This document shows positions 1 through 9,976 of a stretch of DNA of 64,000 nucleotides, piece after piece (position 1 is the first letter of the stretch; each line of letters starts with the position of its first letter). The translations under genes and the position numbers were made by a program. Source of the stretch: Tritrichomonas musculus (taxonomy: Eukaryota > Parabasalia > Tritrichomonadida > Tritrichomonadidae). The DNA lies in assembly GCA_039105265.1 (NCBI GenBank), contig JAPFFF010000004.1, forward strand, positions 3,906,001 to 3,970,000. Direction: 5' to 3'. A model generated the notes under the pieces. It was not told the origin of the DNA. It ran no database searches and was given only the letters and a program-made list of their open reading frames with translations.

Positions 1-420
1 CAGTATAGTAATCATCTTAAGCAAGAGTAATTGTTTTTTTGCATTATATTGATTTTATTTGTTATTATTAAATGTTATATTTTACCATATTTTTAGTTTT
101 TATCTTTTATAGTGTTCATAATATTATGTTTAATAATTATTTTGAATTATAATATAAAAAATAATTTTTAGATAAAAGATACTATTTAAATAATTAAATT
201 TATGGATTGACTCACTACTTCGTTAGTCAAAAAGAGTTCAAAAAAATATGAGCAAACAAACAATAAAAATAGTTGATTGAAATATTATGATATTTGTATT
301 TCAAGAAAAATAATAAAATAAGAAAAAGATATATTCGTTTTATCCTTTAATAATAAACATATATAAAAACAAACAATCAAAGTATAATTCACTAGAATTA
401 TACTTTTTCTTAATACAGAA
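1..420. other. AT-rich intergenic sequence, no gene seen
   Basis: This is 3' flanking sequence of the minus-strand gene that ends at 421. It holds only short AT-rich stretches and no open frame with coding character. I saw no RNA gene or repeat. Confidence 0.6.
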
Positions 421-3400
421 TTACTCTGCTCTTTGCGGATTTTCAGAGTCATCGCTAATTTCATTTTTATCTTTATTTGCTTTGTCGTCATTTAGTTGAT
501 TTTCTTGTATCTCTTTATTATTGCTTTCATTTTTGTGACTGTATTTAGAAAATTTCTTTTGATTAAATTTGTATTTTTGCGCTAGTTTTTTAAATATTTC
601 TTTATTTGCGTTATCATTCTCAATTGTATTCGCATTTCTTGGGTTGTTTTCGTCGTTTACAGAATTATTATTTTGAATGTCACTATCATTTGTATGAGCT
701 GAATCAATTTCTTTGTTTTCACTATCATTTATGATTTGATCATCATTTGTACTTTGACTATTTTGCCTAATCATGACATTACTAACAGGTAGATTATCTT
801 GAATACCTTGATTTTCTTCTTCTTGGTCAATTTGATTTATTATTTCATTTTGAATATTCTGTTTTATTTGTTCTTTTTCATCTTGATGATCTTTATTTAT
901 TGTGCTTTCTTCTATTCTTTTGTTTTCTTCTTTCTCTTGAGAAATTCCTATGGTTTGATTTTCGAGATTTATCTTTTCTTCTTGTTTGTCTACTTTTTTG
1001 ACTTCATCAGTTCGAATATTTTTGTGTGAACGTTTTTCTAAACTTGGCTTGCGTCTACTGATTGGACTAAAGAATTTAAATTTATTATCTGTATGATTAA
1101 ATGTCTTAGATTGTGAATTTTCATTGTCTTTTATTTCTTTCTTTGTTTGATTAACATCATCTTCTTTATTTCCATCACTAATATTATTTTGATTATCTTT
1201 GCTAGCTTGGCTAGCGTCATTTGATTGGTCATCTTTTACTTGACTATCAGTATTTGAATCTATATCATTTTGATTCTCTTTCTTTGTTTGATCTTCTTCT
1301 TTATTCTGGATCTTGGATTTATCAACATTGTTGTCTTTATTTTCTAGATTTTGGTTTTCTTCTTTGCTTTGTCTTAATCTACTTGTTGGACTGAACATTT
1401 TATATTTGCGAGTTGGCTTAGCTGAATTTGTTTTCTTTGTTTGATTGGCTTCTTGAGTTTGAGTTTCTGCTTTGTTTTGGTTTTCATTACTTGACGTAAC
1501 AGTTGTATTATTATTATTTCTTTTGTTTTCTTTATTTTGCTGGCTTTTTTCATTACTTTGATTTTCATTCCTCAATATATCTGCTTCATTTGCTTGACTG
1601 CTCTTCTTTGACCCGACATTTTCGTTTTCATGACAATCTTTCTCTTCTTTATTATTATCATTAACTTTGTCATCTTTTTTGACTTGATTGTTTTCTTCTT
1701 GATTCATTTCAATATGATCATGAATTTCTTCACTAGTTTGTTTTTCTATCGTTTTTCTACTATCTCCACTTTGTTTTTCTTCTTTAGTATGGTCAGTCAC
1801 TTTTTTAATATTATTTTCATCGCTTTTATTAGTTTCTTTATCTTGATCAGCATTATTAGCTTTGCAATCCTTATTATCTTGATTTTCTTTCTTTTCTTCC
1901 TTAATTTCATTGGCTTCGTTATTGGCATTATCTTTGTCTTCATTATTTGTCTGGCAACCTTTTTGAGTTTGGGCGGCTTCTTTAGTCTGGCTTTCTTTAT
2001 TAGATTGATTTTGGTTGTTTAAGTTCTCTTCTTTAGTTTCTTTTTCACTCTCTTTATTGATCTGATTTTCTTTCTTATTATCATCATCTTCTTTAGTTTG
2101 GCTTTGATCTTCTTTCTCTGTTTCTTTTTCCTTATTGATCTCATTAATCTGATCTTCTTTATTTTGATTTTCTTCATCAGTTTGGCTTTCTTCTTTACTA
2201 GCATCATCATTATTAATATCATTCTTTTTGGCCTCTTTTCCATCCATGTTCTTTATATACTCGCTGTATTCAGTAGCGAAAATATGTGAAGCTGCGATTT
2301 TCTCTCTAGCGATGACAAGTTTAATCACTTCATCGACGGCTTCAATTTTAATTTTCTCATTGAATATAGTAAACGGACACGCCTCGCTACACTTCAAGTC
2401 GATGAGTTGCAAAACGTGTCTGTAGCATGAAAAAGCCATTGATGTATCGCATCTAAGGAGCGCATTTCTCATCTGTAATAAAACAGGTTTTGTCATATCT
2501 AGAAGTGGATTGAGAAGCCTTGGCTGTGTAAACATCGCATATTCAGTAAAACGTTTAAAAATGAATTGAAGAAGGGTTTGTAAAGGAGTTGTTAATGAAT
2601 AATAAATAAGATGAAAATCTTCTTTAAATTTGAGTGCTAAAATATCTTCTGTTATTTCAGGAAAGGCAGAACAAAATCTTATAAAGTTTAATTGTGTGTT
2701 TGAAGGTGGTTTTTCTTCTTTCTCATACATACCTGTAAATCCCATATATTTATGATTATAAACAGGAGAATCTACAGAAGTTTTATGCTGGCATTCAAGA
2801 TTGAATCGATTATAAAGCTTATCTATTTCTTTAGTTTTAATTGTTGGTCGAATGAAAACCATAAAATCATTGAAATTTTGTTTTGTGACGATTACATCGT
2901 CATTATTTGTAATATTTTCTTTTTGATTTGTATTTAATCTAACAAGAGTCAAAATTGCCCGTATTTGTCTTTGGAATTGCTTATGTGTCTTTGTGAATAA
3001 CGTGATCATCTTAAGTGCAAATTCCCAAAAGTCAATCATATCCGGCCATTTAGCGCAAGAAGTGATTGAATTAACCATTTTTGTTACTTCTTTTTTGAAG
3101 TGGCCAAATATCTTAGATGCAATATCATTACAGATATCTCGATGAATGAGAAATTGATAAGTAGGAGAATTTGGTGTCAATTCAGGGTTTGCCAAAAGAG
3201 ATCCAATCTTAGGATAAATGAATTCGAACGCAATATTGAAAAGCATATTAAGAAACTTGTATTCATCTGTTGTTATTTCATAAGTAACAACCTTCAAAAA
3301 AACAGAAACAATTGGAACTTGTTGATAAAGCATTGCTGTTTTAATCAAATCTTGCAGAATCCTTTCAGATAGGCTTTCAATTTTAGTGTTCTCTGCAATA

Positions 3401-5814
3401 ACGGCTCGAAGCATCGCAACCGAGTTAAATGTAGGACTGGATGTTTTATCAAGATTGATGACGGAGTGGAAAAAGTCGATAATTCTTTGAATGAGCCAAT
3501 TGAAAGATTTGATCGTCGGCACATTACATTGATCAGAGCTTCTGGCGCTAATATTTCCACTTCCGGTGCGAATGACGCTCTCAATGAGAGGATCAGCCTG
3601 ATGAATGAGCTTTGACGAAGTTCCAAGAGGAAGAGGAAGAAGACGATAGGCGCAACTAACCAACAATTGAGCATCAATATAGAATCCTTCGTTGATTACG
3701 TAATCAACGGGAAGCTGTAAAAGAGGTGAAGTCGGGCTTGGGCTTTGGAAAGTAAGTCTTTTTGGAATTGGGCTTTGAAAAGTATTTGAATTTTGATATT
3801 GCATTGGACTTGCATTTGAAGTTGAACATGCACTTGATTCTTCTTGAATAACAGTTTCGCTTGTTGTGCAATTTTGACTTTGACTGATGATTGGACTGAG
3901 TGTAGCGCTTGGATTTGTTGTTTTACATTTTGAACGTTTTTTTTCGTTTCCTTTATTTAGAAAAATTGCTTGCGACTTTGCCAATCGAATGTCTTCTGCG
4001 GTTGCTTTAAAATTAGTGAATGTAATATTACTCGGATCACGTGCAAAGCTAACTTGACTTGAAGCTAATTGAGTATCTCTGCTAATATCAAATATATCAG
4101 AAACAGAGTCAAATGAAACACAATGGACAATATGAGAGAAATTGTCTGAACTTTTCAAAATTCCTTGCTTTTTCTCTATATATTCACCTATGAGAGGAGA
4201 TACAGCTGAGCTGGGATTTAGACTTTGATCAGGTGTCATCAATTCGCTTGCATTATTGTTGAATTTGTTGGTATTTGTTGGAGACATGATTGATGTATGT
4301 GTTACTTTTTTGGAGGTTGAAGAAGGCTTCTTCATCTTTTTTTTGGGTTCCGGAGTTGCGGCTGCTGTAGAATTAAGAACTGTTGGATCATACTTTTCAA
4401 TTAATTTGCCTACATTGATCGTTGATTTCAGCTTTCGAATCTTTTTGGAAGATTTTTTAGTAGATCTGGATGCATTCAGATTTCTTTTGGATTTAGTTTC
4501 ATTCCCAATTTTAACTGGATTTGTTTGAACTTCAACGCTGACTGTTACTTGTTTAACAACCATGTTTTTCATTTGTTCTCGAAGATCATTAAGTTCCTTA
4601 ACGTATTGCTGGTTTTCATATGCCGCTCTTGTGTAAAGAGGGCGGAAGCTAGCTCCTTCTTCTTCATATTTTCCAATGACAGTTTCTTGATGAGCGATTT
4701 GATTTTGACAACTTTCAAGTAACTCTTGCGTAGACTGAAGAACATGTAATGATTGTTTCTTTTCTTCTTCATATTTCGTAATCTTGAAAACTGCAGTATT
4801 ATATTCTTCTTCGATATGCTCTTTCATGTATTCAGCGTCATTAATGCGATTGTTCATTTCTTCTTTATCAATTTCTAAATGAGTAATTTTTAGAGAGAGC
4901 TCATTCATTTTTTTCTTTAATGTATTGATTTCGTTATCTTTGTTTGCAATTGTAATATTAATTTGATCAATTGTTTCTTTTTGAAAGTCATTAGCTGAAT
5001 TTAAGTCAGCAATTTTTTCATCATATTTTGCAATAATTTCTGGAAATTTCTCAACCCTTGTCTGATAAAATTTTTTAATTTCATAAAGGAGGCGAGCATA
5101 TTCATCTGAATATCCACGAATTGTTGTAATGGCTGTATTCCATGTTGCAAAAGTTATGTCAAGCATTTTTTTAAGTTCTTTATATTGAAACGAAGGATCA
5201 TTTAATTCATCATTATCGTTTTTGCACATTTGAGTGTTTGCAATTGTTGTCATATAGGCATTCTTTTTATTCATATAATCTGATAATAAACGTTGGATTT
5301 CACGTTTTCCTACACATCTTTTTTTGGTTAGTAATAGTTGATCAATAGGTATCCCAATAGATACATTATTGTCATCAGAATAACATTGATTCAAATTCGT
5401 ATTTCCATCATTTGAGATATGAAAATTTGGTGGAGGGTCAACAAAAGAAAGATAGTTTGATGTTGATTCACTCAAAGAAGTACTTTTAGCTTTTGCATGG
5501 GATAATCTTGAACTTTGGTCTAATTTTAATAATTTTCTTTTTTGATAATAAGAGTCTTGCCCTTCGTTAGGTTTTGTCGATTTTTTGGAACCATCTTTGC
5601 TTTTACATGATGTTGACGTTGTTCTCTTTGATGAAACCTTATTGGTCTTTTTAAAATTATGATTTTGATATTCGTCTTTTAAATTCGGATTGATTTCTTT
5701 TAATTTGACACGTGTATCTTGGTTAATGAGTCCACTTGCCAAAAGACCTTCTACCATCGGCATTGTTGGCTCTTCCATCCATTTGCGCGGTCCAATTGCC
5801 GAGGCCAGACTCAT
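421..5814 (-). CDS. Very large coiled-coil protein with Asn/Lys/Glu-rich tail
   Basis: Function not recognised. I place the start at 5814 (MSLASAIGPRKW): the 15 codons before it, which would give a start at 5859, are AT-rich and look like 5' UTR rather than a signal peptide. The protein is about 1797 aa. In order: a short N-terminal block (MEEPTMPMVEGLLASGLINQ), a basic Ser-rich linker, a coiled coil at about residues 230-440, a Ser/Pro-rich linker with FQSP repeats, a mostly helical block with coding-like composition at about 700-1200, then about 600 residues of low-complexity N/K/E/Q/D sequence. Inside that tail are two similar islands, KYKMFSPTSRLRQ and KFKFFSPISRRKP, which look like proline-directed phosphorylation sites. 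The architecture suggests a structural or scaffold protein; this is inference. It lies in tandem downstream of the 5968-6801 gene. Confidence 0.8.
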   Translation of the reverse strand: MSLASAIGPRKWMEEPTMPMVEGLLASGLINQDTRVKLKEINPNLKDEYQNHNFKKTNKVSSKRTTSTSCKSKDGSKKSTKPNEGQDSYYQKRKLLKLDQSSRLSHAKAKSTSLSESTSNYLSFVDPPPNFHISNDGNTNLNQCYSDDNNVSIGIPIDQLLLTKKRCVGKREIQRLLSDYMNKKNAYMTTIANTQMCKNDNDELNDPSFQYKELKKMLDITFATWNTAITTIRGYSDEYARLLYEIKKFYQTRVEKFPEIIAKYDEKIADLNSANDFQKETIDQINITIANKDNEINTLKKKMNELSLKITHLEIDKEEMNNRINDAEYMKEHIEEEYNTAVFKITKYEEEKKQSLHVLQSTQELLESCQNQIAHQETVIGKYEEEGASFRPLYTRAAYENQQYVKELNDLREQMKNMVVKQVTVSVEVQTNPVKIGNETKSKRNLNASRSTKKSSKKIRKLKSTINVGKLIEKYDPTVLNSTAAATPEPKKKMKKPSSTSKKVTHTSIMSPTNTNKFNNNASELMTPDQSLNPSSAVSPLIGEYIEKKQGILKSSDNFSHIVHCVSFDSVSDIFDISRDTQLASSQVSFARDPSNITFTNFKATAEDIRLAKSQAIFLNKGNEKKRSKCKTTNPSATLSPIISQSQNCTTSETVIQEESSACSTSNASPMQYQNSNTFQSPIPKRLTFQSPSPTSPLLQLPVDYVINEGFYIDAQLLVSCAYRLLPLPLGTSSKLIHQADPLIESVIRTGSGNISARSSDQCNVPTIKSFNWLIQRIIDFFHSVINLDKTSSPTFNSVAMLRAVIAENTKIESLSERILQDLIKTAMLYQQVPIVSVFLKVVTYEITTDEYKFLNMLFNIAFEFIYPKIGSLLANPELTPNSPTYQFLIHRDICNDIASKIFGHFKKEVTKMVNSITSCAKWPDMIDFWEFALKMITLFTKTHKQFQRQIRAILTLVRLNTNQKENITNNDDVIVTKQNFNDFMVFIRPTIKTKEIDKLYNRFNLECQHKTSVDSPVYNHKYMGFTGMYEKEEKPPSNTQLNFIRFCSAFPEITEDILALKFKEDFHLIYYSLTTPLQTLLQFIFKRFTEYAMFTQPRLLNPLLDMTKPVLLQMRNALLRCDTSMAFSCYRHVLQLIDLKCSEACPFTIFNEKIKIEAVDEVIKLVIAREKIAASHIFATEYSEYIKNMDGKEAKKNDINNDDASKEESQTDEENQNKEDQINEINKEKETEKEDQSQTKEDDDNKKENQINKESEKETKEENLNNQNQSNKESQTKEAAQTQKGCQTNNEDKDNANNEANEIKEEKKENQDNKDCKANNADQDKETNKSDENNIKKVTDHTKEEKQSGDSRKTIEKQTSEEIHDHIEMNQEENNQVKKDDKVNDNNKEEKDCHENENVGSKKSSQANEADILRNENQSNEKSQQNKENKRNNNNTTVTSSNENQNKAETQTQEANQTKKTNSAKPTRKYKMFSPTSRLRQSKEENQNLENKDNNVDKSKIQNKEEDQTKKENQNDIDSNTDSQVKDDQSNDASQASKDNQNNISDGNKEDDVNQTKKEIKDNENSQSKTFNHTDNKFKFFSPISRRKPSLEKRSHKNIRTDEVKKVDKQEEKINLENQTIGISQEKEENKRIEESTINKDHQDEKEQIKQNIQNEIINQIDQEEENQGIQDNLPVSNVMIRQNSQSTNDDQIINDSENKEIDSAHTNDSDIQNNNSVNDENNPRNANTIENDNANKEIFKKLAQKYKFNQKKFSKYSHKNESNNKEIQENQLNDDKANKDKNEISDDSENPQRAE

Positions 5815-5880
5815 AAAGATAAAAATTAATATATATAATGCGACCAAATATCGGTTCAAATCAAAAATCTTTGGAATATT

Positions 5881-5890
5881 TTAAACGTAC
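5881..5890 (-). promoter_or_regulatory. ACGTTTAAAA word upstream of start 5814
   Basis: On the sense strand the sequence reads ACGTTTAAAA, 67 bases before the proposed ATG. It contains the AAACG/CGTTT core seen near several other starts in this window. The role is inferred only from recurrence. Confidence 0.25.
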
Positions 5891-5967
5891 ATACTTTTAA
5901 TAATAAAAAAAAAAGAATTTGTATATTTATTAATTTTTAAACAAAAAAGAAAATAACAACAACGCGA

Positions 5968-6801
5968 TCATTGGAAAATCTGTGCTGTTAAGCGAAGCTT
6001 GGCATTATCCATGATTTCTTTCTCAATCGAAGCTTGAAGTGAATATGCATCTGAAATTTTATTTTTAATTTCTTTACTTTCTTTTAATAAAATCTCTCTT
6101 TTCTCCAGCGATTCCTTATATTCAGCAGCAAGCTGTTCGTACGTTTGAATAAGCTCATCATGAGTGAGATTTTGATCTTCAGGTAAACCATAACTAATAA
6201 CAGGAATGTTGGAAAATGGAGACAGAAGTAGAGCTGTTTGGTCATTTTGTTGTGGATCTTGAGATTGCTGAGATGGTGTCTTTGGTTGAACTTTTTTAGA
6301 AACTTCTGAATGATGATCCTGTGCTTGCTGTGGCGTTTGTTGTTTCATTTGCTTTGACTTTTGTTTTTGCTTTTGCTGAGGTGTTTGATTCTTCAAAGGT
6401 TGATTGTTTCTTTTTGGAATTTCGGGCTGAATCTTTGATTGTTGTATTTGTGAAAGAGCTTGTTTCTTCCTTTGAGGAGTAGGAAATTGTTTTTGAATTT
6501 TAGATTTTTGAGCTTGTTGACTTTTGTCGTTTATCGGCTTTGTGTTAATTTCTTTTTCATTCTGAGCTGGTTTCGAATCTCTTGGCGTTTGCAATAAATC
6601 TTGTTCTACTTTTTTATCTCTTTTTTCAACAGCTTGGATTTTTTTTTCGTTTGTTGATTGTGAGGAATTATTTGGCGTTGGTTCAATGCTGACATGATTT
6701 TTCTTTTTTGGTTTAACTGATGCTTTTTTGGCTTGTAATGCTGATGATTGAGAAGCTCTTTTGAGTGGCGGTCCACATTTTATTGAGAATCGTCCATTCA
6801 T
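5968..6801 (-). CDS. Gln/Pro/Lys-rich protein with C-terminal coiled coil
   Basis: A 277-aa protein of unknown function. Residues 1-200 are low complexity and basic, rich in Q, K, P and S, with repeated QTPQQ-type words. Residues about 205-277 form a predicted coiled coil (DELIQTYEQLAAEYKESLEK and following). The first ATG (6801) is followed by uniform coding composition and preceded by an AT-rich leader, so I keep it. It lies in tandem with the large coiled-coil gene downstream, about 150 bases apart. The basic disordered part plus short coiled coil fits a cytoskeleton-associated adaptor, but nothing in the sequence fixes a partner. Confidence 0.7.
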   Translation of the reverse strand: MNGRFSIKCGPPLKRASQSSALQAKKASVKPKKKNHVSIEPTPNNSSQSTNEKKIQAVEKRDKKVEQDLLQTPRDSKPAQNEKEINTKPINDKSQQAQKSKIQKQFPTPQRKKQALSQIQQSKIQPEIPKRNNQPLKNQTPQQKQKQKSKQMKQQTPQQAQDHHSEVSKKVQPKTPSQQSQDPQQNDQTALLLSPFSNIPVISYGLPEDQNLTHDELIQTYEQLAAEYKESLEKREILLKESKEIKNKISDAYSLQASIEKEIMDNAKLRLTAQIFQ

Positions 6802-6810
6802 TTTTTGGTT

Positions 6811-6819
6811 GTACGTTTA
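6811..6819 (-). promoter_or_regulatory. TAAACGTAC word just upstream of start 6801
   Basis: The sense strand reads TAAACGTAC and ends 9 bases before the ATG. It belongs to the AACG-type words shared by several starts here. The regulatory role is inferred. Confidence 0.3.
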
Positions 6820-7051
6820 GATTAATTTTTTGAATCATTATTAATAAAAAAATTAATTTAGACAATTTTTATTTCAATTTATTATAGTTTGTCTTGTCAG
6901 CTTTGTTTATATGTCTTATGTGTTTTTCTAAAGCTTTTTCTAATTTTATGTCATTTTTTCTTTTTGAATTCAAGGTTAACTGTTAAAATAAATATTTGAA
7001 TTTTTACAACATCTTCTCAATTATTTTTATTTAATTTTATAAAATTTTTAA

Positions 7052-9436
7052 ATGGGACTTGGATCATTTTGTTCAAAAAAAAGATAACAGATTGATAACA
7101 TTGCAACCTAAATCTCTTCGAAGAGAATTACTGGAATTCAAAAAGGCTTTGTTCAATGCTTATAAATTTATCAATCAATTCAATCAGAAGAGGATCTTGA
7201 TCAAGTATCTTACGTTTTTCCTACTAACAATAACTTATGCATATATAGTATGAAGTTTCAAGTTGGTGATGAAACTATCGAAGCGGAATTGAGAAGTAAT
7301 GAAGCTGCAAAAGAAACTTTCCAAGAAGCTAAAAAAGTAGGTCGAACAGTAGCGATGACTGAGCAAGTTGTACCGGGGATTACTTCAGTTAAAATTGGAA
7401 ATGTTCCTAAAGACAAAGTTGTCGCTATAATTTTTAAATGTGCATTCACTTCAACTCTTCAAAATCCAACAACAATTCTTACAAAAATACCACTTCAAGC
7501 TACGGAACCTGATGGCTCAGTCACTGATTTATATAATTTACCTTCTTTTGAAATTAATGTTGATTTAGCCATTTCACAATTAGAACCTGTTGCAGATGTT
7601 TATACTAACTGTGAATCAAATTATACAAAAACAGATGACTGTAGCGGAAAACTTACCATTAATTCAGCTATCCTTACTGATGAAAACATCTTAATAATGA
7701 CCGAATTCTCAAAACCAATTCACAGCCAAATGGTACAAGCAGATAATGCTACTTCAATTTCTATTATTCCCGAATTTGAACCAATTAAGAGTGGGGTTAA
7801 AGAATACGTATTTTTTATTGACTGCTCAGCCTCAATGTTAGGTGAATCCATTCGAAAGGCTAAAGAATCGCTTCGTTTGTTTCTTTCAAAACTGCTAGAT
7901 AACAGCTACTTCAACATAATTCATTTTGGAACAACATTTGAGAAACTTTTCACTCAATCTTCTCAAAAAGACGATAGAACCATTAATGAAGCCAAAGAAT
8001 TCATTGATAAAATTCGTGCCAATCTTGGCGGTACCGAAATGCTCTCAATGTTTGAAGATCTATTCAAAGATGAAATAAAAATCGGTGGGCAACGTCAAAT
8101 TTTCATTATAACTGATGGTGAAGTTTATGAACGTCAAAAAGTTGTTCAAAAAATTACAGAAAACCGAGGATTTAACCGTATTTTTGCAATTGGTCTTGGG
8201 CATGGTGCTGATGCCGGATTTTTGGATGAGATTGCTGAGATAACTAATGGAAAATACGATTTTGTCTTCAATAAGGATGAACTTCCATCAAAAGTTTCAG
8301 AACAATTAGATTTGTCATTGAGTGACGCTGCAACAGAAACTGAAATTCATATTGAGGGTAATGAATCATTTGAGACTATGCCTTATCCGCTTCCGCCGCT
8401 TCTTCCTCATGTTGACACTCATATATTTGTTTCAACTAATCAGGCTATTGAAGATGTCATGGTCACATTCAAATTGAACAATACGAGCGAAATTGAAAAT
8501 CTTATTTCTTTACGTTCAAAATTAGCAATTGATGGCAAATCACCGATTTATGCATTATTTGCATGGAATCAATTAAAGAAAATCAAAGATGATAAAGAGA
8601 AGTCAATCAAGATTTCATTAGCAAGTGGTGTTCTTTGTAGTTACACAAGTTATATTGCTGTATCTGAAAATGCATATGTTGATTCCATCCAACAAGAAAA
8701 GGCATCAGTATCAATTGATGAAGATATGTGTCATGATGAAATATATTATGAAGAATGCTGTGATGCATGTTGTGTTGAATACTGTGCTGAATGTTGTTTT
8801 GGAGGCTGGAATGTATGTTGTGATGAATGCTTTGAATGTGATGAAGCATGTATTGCGAGTCCTAGAGAGTGGTCAAGGAAATGTTATGATTCTGAGCCTG
8901 ATTTGCCTAGGCCACATCCTAGATTATTAGGTATGACGCATGAAGAGCCTATTTGTCCTACTGATCACGATATTAGTTTTGCAAAGAAGAAGAAAAGCAA
9001 AGCCAAATTTGTTGATGATGCTGGTGATGCTGATGGTGATATAGAAACTTCAAAACTGGATGATTTTACTGCTGATACCAATCTTATTAATGAAATTGAT
9101 AGTTCTAAAGTTTGGAGCAATGACGCTTCAGCAGTTGATATTATTAGACTTCAAAGTCGGGATGGATTTTGGGATTTGCCATCAGCTTTTATTACAGAAA
9201 AGTGTAGTGGAAAATCGCCTGAATTAGCTGGAATTGATTTATCAGAATCTCTAATAGTGAGAAAAAGAGTAATTTCAACAATTTTCACTCTAGCTTATTT
9301 GGAGAAGTGTGACAAAGAGATATTAAATAGATGGAAGTTTGCCAAAGAAAAAGGACTCAAGTGGCTGAAAAGAATCGAGTCTTCAGCGAATTGGGATCAG
9401 ATTATCATAGGAACTCTCTTAGAAATTTCAAAGTAA
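7052..9436 (+). pseudogene. VIT/von Willebrand A domain protein, 5' end out of frame
   Basis: The main frame runs from before 7250 to 9436. It encodes the second half of a VIT domain (MKFQVGDETIEAELRSNEAA...), a vWA domain with an intact MIDAS (DCSAS at about residue 190, a GGTEM threonine, ITDGE), a strongly Cys-rich stretch at about residues 492-528 (EECCDACCVEYC...) and a C-terminal helical tail ending WLKRIESS...LLEISK. The natural start is ATG at 7052 (MGLGSF), but the VIT domain is spread over three frames: MGLGSF, then VQKKDNRLITLQPKSLR, then SEEDLDQVSYVFPTNNN leading into MKFQV. Two single-base shifts, one in the TTTT run at 7067-7070 and one near 7185, explain this. It is either a recent pseudogene or two assembly errors; the rest is open and well conserved. 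VIT-vWA proteins (inter-alpha-trypsin inhibitor/PARP4-like architecture) are an expanded trichomonad family. Confidence 0.75.
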
Positions 9437-9966
9437 TTTAAAATTACTAAATGATCTTCTTAATATCTTATAATATTTATAATTAGAAATACGAATATAC
9501 GTGTTTTTTTATTAATATTTTAAAAAATATTTGGTAAATTACATATATGCTTAGCAATGTACATTAAAAATCATGATGTTTAAGAATTAAATAAAATCTA
9601 AATATTTTTGGAAATATATAAAGAGATTCTTTAATGATTATTGCATGTATTATCTTTAATAAAAATTATTTAATGATATATTTTTTTGTTTTTTATAGTA
9701 TTAAGTAAAGATAATAATAAAATAAAAAATTGAATTAAATTTTTTTTTATTGAAAAAAAGATTAGCATGTCTTTGAAATTTTAATTCATTCAAAAATTAA
9801 AAAGAACGAACAATACGGTTGACTAAAACAGAAATAATATTATTCCAAAAAACTTTATTCATATCTAAAAGCAAGTAATATAAATTGTATGATATAAATA
9901 TCTTTTTTAATTAGATAAATATTAAAAATATCTAAAGATATGAATATTGCTTGGTTGGCGGGCTTT
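9437..9966. other. AT-rich intergenic sequence
   Basis: About 530 bases between the VIT-vWA gene and the next coiled-coil gene. Only homopolymer-rich AT sequence is visible, with no open frame or structured repeat. Confidence 0.5.
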
Positions 9967-9975
9967 TTAACGTCC
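9967..9975 (+). promoter_or_regulatory. TTAACGTCC word one base before ATG 9977
   Basis: TTAACGTCC lies immediately before the ATGG start. The related coiled-coil gene at 16712 has TTAACGTCT in the same setting and the one at 49073 has TTAACGCAC. In this AT-rich DNA the shared CG-containing word stands out. The role is inferred. Confidence 0.4.
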
Positions 9976-9976
9976 A

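Noticed and set aside
5815-5859. Possible signal peptide MNRYLVALYILIFIFMSLASA on the first large gene
   Set aside because: The 15 codons before MSLAS have the AT-rich make-up of 5' leaders here, and the following protein looks cytosolic (coiled coil, low-complexity charged tail). The later ATG is a better start.
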